Assembly: GCA_025146135.1 (NCBI GenBank)
Contig: CP102255.1
Span: forward strand, 310,001-374,000
DNA from: Anaerotruncus colihominis
Lineage (GTDB): Bacteria > Bacillota > Clostridia > Oscillospirales > Ruminococcaceae
Direction: 5' to 3'
Length of the DNA stretch: 64,000 nucleotides
A program made the translations under genes and the position numbers. Under the pieces are notes generated by a model. It saw only the letters and a program-made list of their open reading frames with translations, had not been told where the DNA came from and searched no databases. This document shows positions 17,393 through 25,007 of the stretch, piece by piece. The first letter of the stretch is position 1. Each line of letters opens with the position of its first letter.

Positions 17393-17505
17393 ACATATGC
17401 CATACGGTTGAATCGGCGCGGCCGGCATGATATACTGTAGGAAACAGCCGGATGTGCAGTTTACAGCGCATCCGGGAATGATCTGGCCAAAATGGGGGAA
17501 GCTAT

Positions 17506-18090
17506 TTGAAAACCATCTGGAAGCCAGGCGCAATGCTGGCGCCTGTGCCGCCGGCGCTTGTCACCTGCGGCACGCTGGAAGCGCCAAACGTTTTTACCGC
17601 AGCTTGGACCGGCATTGTCTGCACCCATCCCGCGATGACTTATGTATCTGTGCGCCCGCAGCGCTACTCGCATAGTTTAATTGAACAGAACGGATCATAC
17701 GTGGTCAATCTGACCACGGCGCAGCTTGTGTGTGCAGCCGATTTCTGCGGCGTGCGGTCAGGCCGGGATGTTGATAAATTCGAGGCGTGCGGGTTGACCG
17801 CGCAGGCGTCGTCGGCTGTGGAGGCGCCCTCGCTTGCCCAAAGCCCGCTGTCGATCGAATGCGCCGTTGAGCAGGTGCTCCGGCTCGGCTCGCATGATAT
17901 GTTTCTTGCGCGGATCATGGCTGTAGCGGTTGATCCGTCCCTGATCGATGCGGATGGCCGCTTATGCCTGGAGCGCGCCGGCTTGGCGGCTTATGCGCAC
18001 GGGTCCTATTTTGAGCTTGGACGGCGCATCGGTACGTTTGGATTTTCTGTCCGCAAAAAGCCTGCGCACAAAAAACGCCGCAAAAAATGA
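17506..18090 (+). CDS. Flavin reductase-like (DIM6/NTAB) FMN-binding protein
   Basis: A 194-residue split-barrel flavin-binding protein. Family features are APVPPALVTCGTLEAPNVFTAAW near the N-terminus, HPAMTYVSVRPQRYSHSLI and the SYVVNLTT stretch. Clostridial members bind FMN and reduce flavins or act with rubredoxin-like partners. Translation starts at TTG 17506, which has GGGGGAAG seven bases upstream and no better ATG. The C-terminus is a very basic tail ending KKPAHKKRRKK, which may bind nucleic acid or be untemplated extension. Confidence 0.85.
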   Translation: MKTIWKPGAMLAPVPPALVTCGTLEAPNVFTAAWTGIVCTHPAMTYVSVRPQRYSHSLIEQNGSYVVNLTTAQLVCAADFCGVRSGRDVDKFEACGLTAQASSAVEAPSLAQSPLSIECAVEQVLRLGSHDMFLARIMAVAVDPSLIDADGRLCLERAGLAAYAHGSYFELGRRIGTFGFSVRKKPAHKKRRKK

Positions 18091-18113
18091 AGGCTGCACG
18101 CTGGGGGAAGGGC

Positions 18114-18142
18114 TTGACTTGTCCGGTTAAATATGGTATTAT
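18114..18142 (+). promoter_or_regulatory. Promoter of the serine tRNA pair
   Basis: TTGACT, 17-base spacer, TATTAT; the tRNA begins 17 bases later. Confidence 0.8.
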
Positions 18143-18158
18143 AAACAGCGTGACATAT

Positions 18159-18246
18159 GGAGAGATGTCCGAGCGGTTTAAGGAGCTGGTCTTGAAAACC
18201 AGTGACCCCAAAAGGGCCGTGGGTTCGAATCCCACTCTCTCCGCCA
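18159..18246 (+). tRNA. tRNA-Ser (anticodon TGA)
   Basis: The acceptor stem GGAGAGA/TCTCTCC, the long variable arm typical of type II tRNAs, the TTCGAAT T-loop and the anticodon loop CTTGAAA give tRNA-Ser(TGA). The CCA end is encoded. Confidence 0.95.
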
Positions 18247-18288
18247 GCAGCTTTTCGTATTTATGATATTTATATTGCCACTGATTTT

Positions 18289-18379
18289 GGAGATGTACCC
18301 AAGTTGGTGAAGGGGCTCCCCTGCTAAGGGAGTAGGTCGGGAAACCGGCGCAAGGGTTCAAATCCCTTCATCTCCGCCA
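18289..18379 (+). tRNA. tRNA-Ser (anticodon GCT)
   Basis: Acceptor stem GGAGATG/CATCTCC, anticodon loop CTGCTAA, a long variable arm and an encoded CCA. It follows the first serine tRNA after 42 bases and is probably co-transcribed with it. Confidence 0.95.
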
Positions 18380-18389
18380 CCAGGCAAGG

Positions 18390-18422
18390 GCCTGGAGCCA
18401 ATTTGTGCTCCAGGCTTTTTTT
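18390..18422 (+). terminator. Terminator of the serine tRNA operon
   Basis: GCCTGGAGC / GCTCCAGGC, 9 bp, followed by seven T. Confidence 0.9.
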
Positions 18423-18480
18423 CATATCAAAAAGAAAGCGCCTGCGCCCTGCGCATAGTGATTTCGGCCGATTGCTAAAC

Positions 18481-18518
18481 ATCGGAGCAAGCGATCGAAA
18501 GCTTGCTCCGATTTTTTG
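18481..18518 (+). terminator. Second intrinsic terminator with no obvious gene before it
   Basis: ATCGGAGCAAGC / GCTTGCTCCGAT, 12 bp, followed by TTTTTT. TTGCTCCGATT from its right arm recurs near 18558. No ORF lies between the tRNA terminator and this hairpin, so it may end a short non-coding transcript or back up the first terminator. Confidence 0.65.
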
Positions 18519-18696
18519 AAAAGTCAGGGCGCGCTCATGCCGCCTGCCTTTTCAAATTGCTCCGATTCCAAGGGCGGACGCATTCTGGTAAATGTACCTG
18601 AGCGGTGCGGCCGGACATCCATTTGGTATGTCCGCGTCATGGAAGGTCCATGGCGTGGTGCATTGCAAGTATTTGCGATGTTGGGAGGAAGATGAT

Positions 18697-19479
18697 ATGG
18701 CGTTGTTTAACAAATCCGCAAATGAAAAACGCCGGCGCGCCGGCCGGCGTGTCGATCCGGAAACATATACGGCGGACGGCACGCCGGTTTACCGCTATGA
18801 GGATGCGCGTGAAACAGGATGGCGGCCGCCCGCGCCGACGCTTTACTGTGAGGAAATCGAAGCGCATATGGACAGAGCTTTTTCAGGGCGGCAGGTTCAT
18901 GTGCTGCATGAATTGATGTCGGATTTTATCCATATTGACCTGCATGTGATGGAGCCGGATGCTGCCGGCGGATATTTTGTCCTTTATACGACTGGTATGA
19001 GCGATTTGCCCATGTCGGTGCCGTGTGAAGTTCAAGGGCGGAAAAAACTGGAGCGGGCGGAGCTGATGATGCTGTTGCCCGGCGATTGGGACATGCAGGC
19101 GCTCGGCGGCGACACGCAGGAAGCCTGCTGGCCTGCGCGTCTGCTCAAGTTTCTCGCACGCTTTCCGCATGAATATGACACCTGGTTTGGCGCAGGACAC
19201 ACTATTCCCAATACAGCCGATTATTTACCTTATGCCGAAAATACGGCCCTGAGCGGTACGCTCCTGATCGATCAGCCGGCGCTTGCCGGCCCGCTTGAGA
19301 CGCGTGACGGCGTCCGTATCAATCTCTACACGGCGCTTCCTCTATACCGTGAGGAGATGGAGTATAAGCTTGATTATGGGTTGGATGCGCTGATGGAGCG
19401 CATGGAACGGTTTAAGCCGTTTATACTCGATGTTGCGCGCGAAAATGTCTGTGCGGACAGCGCGCCGGAGGGCGTATGA
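18697..19479 (+). CDS. Suppressor-of-fused (SUFU) domain protein
   Basis: A 260-residue cytosolic protein with the bacterial SUFU fold. Recognisable stretches are the TTGMSDLPMSVP strand, RAELMMLLPGDW, and WPARLLKFLARFPHEYDTWFGAGHTIPN. The first ~35 residues are basic and unstructured. In bacteria such proteins occur as single-domain housekeeping or polymorphic-toxin immunity-like proteins; here there is no toxin beside it. The start ATG 18697 has GGGAGGAA upstream. The stop overlaps the next start (ATGA), so it is coupled to ywbE. Confidence 0.88.
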   Translation: MALFNKSANEKRRRAGRRVDPETYTADGTPVYRYEDARETGWRPPAPTLYCEEIEAHMDRAFSGRQVHVLHELMSDFIHIDLHVMEPDAAGGYFVLYTTGMSDLPMSVPCEVQGRKKLERAELMMLLPGDWDMQALGGDTQEACWPARLLKFLARFPHEYDTWFGAGHTIPNTADYLPYAENTALSGTLLIDQPALAGPLETRDGVRINLYTALPLYREEMEYKLDYGLDALMERMERFKPFILDVARENVCADSAPEGV

Positions 19480-19679
19480 TGGATGGAAGAAGCCGTGCCG
19501 ATATAAAACCCGGCGCGCTTGTGGATATTGTTTTAAAAAAGGATCAGCCGACCGGGGCGCTGACGCGCGGCCGTGTGTCCCGGATTTTGACAAACAGCCG
19601 CACGCATCCGCATGGTATCAAGGTGATGCTGGAGGATGGCCGTGTCGGCCGCGTGCAGGCGATATTGGACGACGAATAA
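19476..19679 (+). CDS. ywbE: YwbE family protein
   Basis: A 67-residue protein matching the YwbE family throughout: RADIKPGALVDIVLKKDQ, LTRGRVSRILTNS and HPHGIKVMLEDGRVGRVQ. It is a small beta-barrel-like domain of unknown role, common in Bacillota. It starts at an ATG overlapping the SUFU gene's stop and is followed after 13 bases by the ArsC-like gene, in a compact operon. Confidence 0.9.
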   Translation: MMDGRSRADIKPGALVDIVLKKDQPTGALTRGRVSRILTNSRTHPHGIKVMLEDGRVGRVQAILDDE

Positions 19680-19692
19680 GGAGGAACGGCAG

Positions 19693-20046
19693 ATGGTTTT
19701 ATTTTTGGAATACCCCAAGTGCAGCACCTGTCAAAAGGCAAAAAAGTGGCTCGATGAAAACGGTGTGGCCTATACGGCGCGCCATATTGTTGAACAAAAT
19801 CCGTCCGCCGAGGAACTGCGCGATTGGGCGCAGCGTTCCGGGCTGCCGCTCAAGCGTTTTTTCAATACCAGCGGCCTGCGTTATAAGGCGCTGGAATTAA
19901 AGGACAAGCTCCCCCATATGAGCGACGAGGAGCAATTCGCATTGCTTGCGACGGATGGGATGCTGGTGAAGCGTCCGCTGGTGGTCGGAGACGGTTTTGT
20001 GCTTGCGGGCTTTAAACCCGCCGAATGGGAGCGGCTCAAGGCATGA
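19693..20046 (+). CDS. ArsC/Spx-family thioredoxin-fold protein with CxxC
   Basis: A 117-residue ArsC-family protein with the redox motif YPKCSTCQKAKKWL near the N-terminus and the family segment LPLKRFFNTSGLRY, followed by DGMLVKRPLVV. It resembles YusI/Spx-related reductases of unknown substrate rather than true arsenate reductases, and there are no ars genes nearby. AAGGAGG stands ten bases before the ATG. Its stop overlaps the start of the AlaX-type gene. Confidence 0.88.
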   Translation: MVLFLEYPKCSTCQKAKKWLDENGVAYTARHIVEQNPSAEELRDWAQRSGLPLKRFFNTSGLRYKALELKDKLPHMSDEEQFALLATDGMLVKRPLVVGDGFVLAGFKPAEWERLKA

Positions 20047-21200
20047 CGCGCCGCCTGTTTTATGAGGATGCCTATATAGACGCGTTTGACGCGGTTGTAA
20101 CCGCATGCGAAATGATCGTTGACGCATGGTCCGTCACGCTGGATCGGACCGCGTTTTATCCCGAAGGCGGCGGCCAGCCCGGCGATACGGGCGCGCTCGG
20201 CGGCGTGCGCGTATGTGATACCCAGGATGGGCCGGACGGGGAAATCCGCCATATAACCGACGGGCCGCTCGCCGTCGGGACAGCGGTGCACGGCCAGATC
20301 GATTGGCCGGTCCGCTTTTCACATATGCAGCACCATACCGGGGAGCACATCCTCTCAGGGCTGCTGCACAGCCTTTATGGTGTTGACAATGTCGGGTTTC
20401 ATATGGGGCGAGACACTGTGACAATTGATCTCAGCCGCGAGCTTTCATGGGATGAATTGCTGCGCGCCGAACAGCTTGCAAACGAGACGGTCTGGCGCGA
20501 CGTGCCGGTTCGGATCGAATATCCGGACGCCGGGGCGCTGGCTGCGCTTGCTTACAGGAGCAAAAAGGCGCTTTCCGGGGCGGTGCGTATCGTAACCGTG
20601 CCGGGCGCCGATGTTTGCGCCTGCTGCGGAACACATACGGCACGCACCGGCGAGGTGGGTATAATCAAGCTGCTGTCAGCGCAGCGGTATAAGGGCGGCA
20701 CGCGTGTATGGCTCTGCTGTGGCGGCCGCGCGCTCAAGGACTATGAAGCGAAGAACGCGTCGGTTCATGCGATATCGGCGCTTCTGTCCGCAAAACCCGG
20801 CGAAGTTGCCGGCGCGGCCGCGCGTATGCAGCGGGAGAATGAGGCGCTCAGACAGCGGCTTTCCGCGCTGCGCAGGCAGCTTTTCGCATACCGCGCGAAA
20901 GAAGTTGAGCAGGGCGCGCGCTGCGCCGTTTTGTTCGAGGAGGCGATGGAACCGGCCGATTTGCGTCATCTCTGTATGGCGCTTACCAGCCGATGCGGCG
21001 TGGCCACCGTGCTGGCTGGCGGCGAAGGGGACCGCTGGAGCTATGCGGTCGGCAGCGAACAGACGGATGTGCGCCCGCTTGGCGCTGCGCTCAACGAAAC
21101 GTTTGACGGCCGCGGCGGAGGAAAGCCCGGCCTGGTGCAGGGTACGCTGACCGGCGCGCGCGAACAGCTTTCCCACTTTTTTGAAACTTACCTTTTTTGA
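20043..21200 (+). CDS. Alanyl-tRNA editing protein (AlaX-L type)
   Basis: A 385-residue trans-editing hydrolase that clears mischarged Ser/Gly-tRNA-Ala. The N-terminal part has a FYPEGGGQPGDTG turn, and the zinc site is HMQHHTGEHILSG with CACCGTHTARTGEVG. A coiled coil (around 255-295) and a DHHA1-like C-terminal domain ending GGKPGLVQGTL follow, as in the long AlaX class. Start ATG overlaps the previous stop. The last residues HFFETYLF and the stop TGA lie inside the hairpin of the adjoining dispersed repeat. Confidence 0.9.
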   Translation: MTRRLFYEDAYIDAFDAVVTACEMIVDAWSVTLDRTAFYPEGGGQPGDTGALGGVRVCDTQDGPDGEIRHITDGPLAVGTAVHGQIDWPVRFSHMQHHTGEHILSGLLHSLYGVDNVGFHMGRDTVTIDLSRELSWDELLRAEQLANETVWRDVPVRIEYPDAGALAALAYRSKKALSGAVRIVTVPGADVCACCGTHTARTGEVGIIKLLSAQRYKGGTRVWLCCGGRALKDYEAKNASVHAISALLSAKPGEVAGAAARMQRENEALRQRLSALRRQLFAYRAKEVEQGARCAVLFEEAMEPADLRHLCMALTSRCGVATVLAGGEGDRWSYAVGSEQTDVRPLGAALNETFDGRGGGKPGLVQGTLTGAREQLSHFFETYLF

Positions 21201-21600
21201 AAAAAAGGTAAGCCAAAAAACTTTAATCGGCTGCGCTGCGAACAGTGGGACAGCCGTCGGTGGTTAGATAGGCTGTGCCGCGAATAATGGGGCGGCGCTG
21301 CGTAATCGGATTTCACGCCGCGGCGATCAAAAGTTTTCGCCCGCCTTTTTCAAAAGGCGGCGGGTGAAGGCGGGAGCCAAAGCCCTTCGCGGGCTTTGGC
21401 TCCCGCCGAGGGCAGCGCCCTTTACCCCGGGCCGCAGCCCTCATAAAAAGCGCGGTCCGCAGGCCGCAAGAGCCTGCTTAGACGCACCGCCCGCCCCCGG
21501 CAAAATCCATGACAGATGCCGCGCGGCTGGCATGGATTTTGCAGGCGCTAACTTTTATAAAAAACGTCCCGGCGAAAATGCCAGCCCCGCGCGCAGTATG
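21180..21600. repeat. Composite intergenic repeat, copy 2
   Basis: This 417-bp gap has no supported gene. It starts with CTTACCTTTTTT / AAAAAGGTAAG, continues with AAAAAACTTTAATCGGCTGC, a CAAAAGTTTTCG module, a strong GGGAGCCAAAGCCC / GGGCTTTGGCTCCC hairpin near 21377-21406, the GGGCCGCAGCCCTCATAAAAA block and an inverted pair around GCAAAATCCATG and CATGGATTTTGC. The order of modules equals that of copy 1. Confidence 0.75.
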
Positions 21601-21617
21601 GAAATGGATGGTCTGAT

Positions 21618-21959
21618 ATGAATATACAAATTTATGGGAAGTCGAAATGCTTTGATACAAAGAAGGCCGAGCGGTATTTTAAAGAACGCGGCGTCAAATT
21701 CCAAAGCATCGACCTGCCGCGCTACGGCATGAGCCGCGGCGAGCTTGACAATGTGCGCCGCGCTGTCGGCGCGTTAAAGCCGCTGATCGACGAGAAATCA
21801 AAGGATTACGACCGTTCCTATGTCGCCTGGCTGGCCAGCGAGGAAGCGGTGATCGAAAAGCTGCTGGAGATGCCGTCCGTGCTCAAGACGCCGATAGTAC
21901 GCAACGGCCGTCAGGCGACGGTCGGGTACTGCCCTGAGATATGGAAAACCTGGGAATAA
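21618..21959 (+). CDS. ArsC/Spx-family protein lacking the CxxC motif
   Basis: A 113-residue ArsC-family protein. It opens NIQIYGKSKCFDTKKAERYF with one cysteine only, then RGVKFQSIDLPRYGMSRGEL, and ends KTPIVRNGRQATVGY. With a single N-terminal cysteine it cannot use the Spx-type disulfide switch, so it is either a monothiol reductase or a binding module. It stands between repeat copy 2 and mnmM without a strong ribosome site (GGATGG). Function unknown. Confidence 0.85.
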   Translation: MNIQIYGKSKCFDTKKAERYFKERGVKFQSIDLPRYGMSRGELDNVRRAVGALKPLIDEKSKDYDRSYVAWLASEEAVIEKLLEMPSVLKTPIVRNGRQATVGYCPEIWKTWE

Positions 21960-22008
21960 AACGCATAGCTAAAAGCGGCGGACATATTCCAGGCGATGAG
22001 GGAGAGGT

Positions 22009-22581
22009 ATGATGGTCGGTAAATTCAGCGCGCTTCAGGTGGCGCATGATTTCATTGCGCGGCATGTAAAGCCAGGGGATTTCTGCATCGACGCGACCGC
22101 GGGCCGCGGACACGATACGGCGTTTCTCTGCTCGCTTGTCGGCGGATCTGGGCACGTGCTTGCTTTTGATATCCAGCAGGAGGCGGTTGACAGCACAACC
22201 GAACTGCTGCATACGCGCGGTTTTGCGGGAATTGGACGCGCTGTGCTCGACAGCCACGCCAATATGGCTGCATATGCTGCGCCGGAATCAGTGAGCTGTA
22301 TCACATTTAATTTCGGATGGCTGCCCGGCGGAGATCATTCAATCAACACGCGCGCAGAAAGCAGCATCGCCGCAATCGAAGCCGGCCTTAGGCTGTTAAA
22401 GCCGCGCGGCGTTATGAGCTTATGTATTTACTATGGACGCGACACGGGCTTTGCCGAGCGCGACGCGCTGATGGATTATTTTAAAACAATCGATCACCGC
22501 GCCTTTACCGTTATCACGGCGCAGTTTGCCAACCGTCCGAATTGCCCGCCGATTCCGGTCATGATCATAAAGGATGCATAA
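22009..22581 (+). CDS. mnmM: tRNA 5-aminomethyl-2-thiouridine methyltransferase MnmM (YtqB)
   Basis: A 190-residue class I SAM-dependent methyltransferase. Motif I reads CIDATAGRGHDTAFL and the YtqB/MnmM hallmark is NFGWLPGGDHSINT, followed by LKPRGVMSLCIYYGR. In Gram-positive bacteria lacking MnmC this enzyme makes the final N-methylation of mnm5s2U34 in tRNA. GGGAGAGG lies before the two adjacent ATG codons at 22009 and 22012. It is 49 bp downstream of the ArsC-like gene. Confidence 0.9.
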   Translation: MMVGKFSALQVAHDFIARHVKPGDFCIDATAGRGHDTAFLCSLVGGSGHVLAFDIQQEAVDSTTELLHTRGFAGIGRAVLDSHANMAAYAAPESVSCITFNFGWLPGGDHSINTRAESSIAAIEAGLRLLKPRGVMSLCIYYGRDTGFAERDALMDYFKTIDHRAFTVITAQFANRPNCPPIPVMIIKDA

Positions 22582-22633
22582 GCTTGCCGTCCAGACTGCC
22601 GGATGGTTAGTTGCATTTTGATTTTATTGCCCC

Positions 22634-22664
22634 TTGACTCTAACATTGTGTCATAGTGTATGCT
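22634..22664 (+). promoter_or_regulatory. MerR-type promoter with 19-bp spacer
   Basis: TTGACT and TATGCT are separated by 19 bases, and the spacer carries the imperfect dyad ACTCTAAC / GTCATAGT. Over-long spacers with a central dyad are typical targets of MerR-family activators; the MerR gene follows 43 bases later. Confidence 0.7.
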
Positions 22665-22707
22665 TACGTTGCGCGCAAAGATGTAAGAAGGAAAGGGGCG
22701 GCTTTGC

Positions 22708-23508
22708 ATGTTCAGGATCGGCGAATTTTCCCGGCTGGCGATGATCAGTATCCGTATGCTGCGCCATTACGATAAACTTGGCCTGCTGCGCCCGGGGTAT
22801 ATCGACCCGGATTCGGGATACCGCTATTATGAGGCGGCGCAGCTTTGTACAGCCGGACGTATCCGCGCCTTGCGGGCGCTGGGCTTTGGCCTGGCGGAAA
22901 CGTCCGAAATTCTGACCCGGTATGGCGACGCGGACAGTCTGCGGCGCTATCTGATGCAAAGCCTTTCCCGCACGCAGGCGCAGGCGCGGGTGCTCGAGGC
23001 CCGCGCCGTGCTGCTTGCATCGGCCATCGAACAGGTGGGAAAGGATGAAATGTTTATGAATTATCCGGTTGAATGCAAGAAATTTTCTGTCAGAAAGGCG
23101 TACTGCCTGCGGGATATCATCCCGCGTTATGAGGATGAAGGGATTCTTTGGCGGCGTCTGGGCGAACAGGTCCCGGACGGGACGTATCAGGCTGTATCGG
23201 TATATTTCGACGAAGGCTACCGCGAGTCGGATGTTGATGTACAGGTATGTATGGTTTCGGATGCGGCAGACCCGTCCCATCCGCTTTACTGTGAGCTTGC
23301 GGCGGTTGAAGCGGCGTCGACAATGGTGTATGGCCGCCATGATCAAACCTCAGCCGCCTGCGCGGCGCTCGGCGCATGGATCGAAGCGAACGGCCGTCAG
23401 ATCGGCGGCTGCATGTTCTCGATCTATCATGTCAGCCCCGCGATGGATCAAAATCCTGATAAATGGGTGACGGAAGTCTGCCTCCCGCTCCAGCCCCCGC
23501 TTTTTTGA
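22708..23508 (+). CDS. MerR-family regulator with GyrI-like effector domain
   Basis: A 266-residue regulator. The N-terminal HTH is FRIGEFSRLAMISIRMLRHY with the wing YIDPDSGYRYY, followed by the dimerisation helix (residues ~75-110) and a C-terminal domain of the GyrI/BmrR small-molecule-binding type. It probably senses a lipophilic drug or metabolite and regulates its own 19-bp-spacer promoter. No efflux pump is adjacent. AAAGGGG precedes the ATG. The last residues PPLF and the stop TGA fall at the start of repeat copy 3. Confidence 0.9.
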   Translation: MFRIGEFSRLAMISIRMLRHYDKLGLLRPGYIDPDSGYRYYEAAQLCTAGRIRALRALGFGLAETSEILTRYGDADSLRRYLMQSLSRTQAQARVLEARAVLLASAIEQVGKDEMFMNYPVECKKFSVRKAYCLRDIIPRYEDEGILWRRLGEQVPDGTYQAVSVYFDEGYRESDVDVQVCMVSDAADPSHPLYCELAAVEAASTMVYGRHDQTSAACAALGAWIEANGRQIGGCMFSIYHVSPAMDQNPDKWVTEVCLPLQPPLF

Positions 23509-23715
23509 ACCTTACCTTTTTTGAAAAAAAGGTAAGCCAAAAAACTTTAGTCGGCTGCGCCGCGAACAGTGGGGTGGGTTCCGGATTTTTACAGGCTGCG
23601 CCGCGAACAGTGGGGCGGGTTCCGGTACTTTTACAGGCTGCGCCGCAGGCAGCGAGGTATCTGCCGCGGATAGATGGACGGCGTTTTGCGGCTGTGAATA
23701 CAGGTTCTAAAGCAT
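23509..23715. repeat. Composite intergenic repeat, copy 3, with tandem sub-repeats
   Basis: After CTTACCTTTTTT / AAAAAGGTAAG and AAAAAACTTTAG, a unit of 41-42 bp that begins GGCTGCGCCGCGAACAGTGG is repeated at 23553 and 23594, with a truncated third unit at 23636. The end (ACGGCGTTTTGCGGCTGTGA near 23680) matches the right end of the element at 7635-7788. Confidence 0.75.
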
Positions 23716-23730
23716 TCGGCAGACAAAAAA

Positions 23731-23775
23731 AGATCAGCTCCATGCCGGTTGGGCATGGGGCTGATCTGAATTTTT
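23731..23775 (+). terminator. Terminator after the merR transcript
   Basis: AGATCAGCTCCATGCC pairs with GGCATGGGGCTGATCT (one G-T pair), followed by GAATTTTT. It stands right before the MGMT gene. Confidence 0.75.
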
Positions 23776-23795
23776 AAAAAAGGATGGATGCCCTC

Positions 23796-24125
23796 ATGAC
23801 GTTTGATGAAAGCGTTTACGCGGCTGTCCGGCTGATTCCGCGCGGCCGCGTCGCCACCTATGGCCAAATCGCCCTGCTGTGCGGAAATCCGCGCGCGTCG
23901 CGCGCGGTTGGCTGGGCTTTGCGGCGCAACCCCTCGCCGGGGGCGGAAATCCCATGCCACCGCGTCGTCAACCGCGAGGGCCGGCTCGCGCCGGCGTTCG
24001 CGTTCGGCGGACCGGGAGCGCAGCGGGATTTGCTCGAAGCGGAGGGCGTCCCGTTTTTTGCAGACGGCCGTGTCGACCTGAAGCGGTGCGCATGGTACGG
24101 CCCAAAGGAAGGCGGATCTGTTTAA
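23796..24125 (+). CDS. MGMT-family DNA-alkylation repair protein
   Basis: A protein of 109 residues that covers only the C-terminal DNA-binding and active-site domain of O6-alkylguanine-DNA alkyltransferases. It has RGRVATYGQIALLCGNP, RAVGWALRRN and the active-site motif IPCHRVVNREG with the acceptor cysteine, so it is not an ATL protein, in which that cysteine is Trp or Ala. It lacks the N-terminal domain of full-length Ogt. AGGATGG stands eight bases before ATG 23796; ATG 23784 is an alternative. Its stop is three bases from that of the convergent HD gene. Confidence 0.87.
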   Translation: MTFDESVYAAVRLIPRGRVATYGQIALLCGNPRASRAVGWALRRNPSPGAEIPCHRVVNREGRLAPAFAFGGPGAQRDLLEAEGVPFFADGRVDLKRCAWYGPKEGGSV

Positions 24126-24128
24126 GCT

Positions 24129-24788
24129 TCAGAGCACGGTCTGGCCGTTGATAACCAGGCGGAATTTAAGGCCCAGGCGTTCGGCCGCCTTGCGGCAGAG
24201 CAGCATACGGTCGAGGAAAATTTCGAAATAATCCATGACTGAGGAAAGCTCCGTATCAATGCGGATTTGGAGTGTAATCGATTTTTTGTCGCCGGAGATT
24301 GCCGTGGAGGATTCTTCAACAGCGTAGTTGACACGGTCATGGATATCAAAGGTTGCCATATCGCGGTTGCGCACGCGTGTGCGGCGCACATCTGTCTTGT
24401 CCGCCAGAATCAGCGCGGCGGCCACAGCATCCACCGCCACGGCCGTACCCTCGTCGTGGTTGCCGATCGCGCTGATAATGGTTGCAATGTCCTCGGCGTC
24501 CGCGCCCATGTTGTCCAACAGGCGAAACGCCATGACGGCGCCGCTTTGCGCATGATCGACGCGGTTGATCACATTGCCGATGTCGTGCAGATAGCCCGCA
24601 ATCTGCGCCAGCTCGGCGGTACGCTCCGGATATCCGAGCGTCAGCAGAATATCGCGCGCCTGCCGCGCCACCTTGCCGACATGCGCGAAGCTGTGCTCTG
24701 TGAAGCCAAGCACCCGCAGCGCGTCGTCGGCCTTGCGTATGTATGTTTTGATCTGCTCGTTTTCAAAGATCTGCTCAAAAGTAATCAT
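24129..24788 (-). CDS. HD-domain phosphohydrolase
   Basis: A 219-residue HD-superfamily hydrolase. The metal ligands appear as His in EHSFAHVGKVARQA, the HD pair in IAGYLHDIGNVIN, further His at INRVDHAQSG and IGNHDEG, and Asp in ALILADKTDVRR. The class covers nucleotide and cyclic-nucleotide phosphohydrolases; the substrate cannot be assigned. The C-terminal half (from about residue 150) is a beta-rich domain of unknown type. It ends three bases from the MGMT gene with no separate terminator. Confidence 0.88.
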   Translation of the reverse strand: MITFEQIFENEQIKTYIRKADDALRVLGFTEHSFAHVGKVARQARDILLTLGYPERTAELAQIAGYLHDIGNVINRVDHAQSGAVMAFRLLDNMGADAEDIATIISAIGNHDEGTAVAVDAVAAALILADKTDVRRTRVRNRDMATFDIHDRVNYAVEESSTAISGDKKSITLQIRIDTELSSVMDYFEIFLDRMLLCRKAAERLGLKFRLVINGQTVL

Positions 24789-24934
24789 CAGGTCGTCTCC
24801 ATTTCATTCATCTGTTTCCTGTTTATTGTATCCCTGCCGCTTGTAAAAAACAATCGTCCGCCGTTATCTTTATAAACTTTTTACAATTGGTATACGCCAA
24901 AACAGCCCGCCAGGTCTGGTTCTCCAGAAAAAGG

Positions 24935-24963
24935 TTGTGTTATCGGGAAAATCGTACTATAAT
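24935..24963 (+). promoter_or_regulatory. Promoter of the threonine aldolase operon
   Basis: TTGTGT, 17-base spacer, TATAAT; 45 bases before the start codon. Confidence 0.75.
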
Positions 24964-25007
24964 AAAATGTATCTTTTGAGTATACGATGGGGAAGTGTCT
25001 TTTTACA

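Noticed and set aside
23553..23650. Tandem 41-42 bp units considered as a CRISPR array
   Set aside because: The units are contiguous without unique spacers and belong to the dispersed repeat family; no cas genes in the window.
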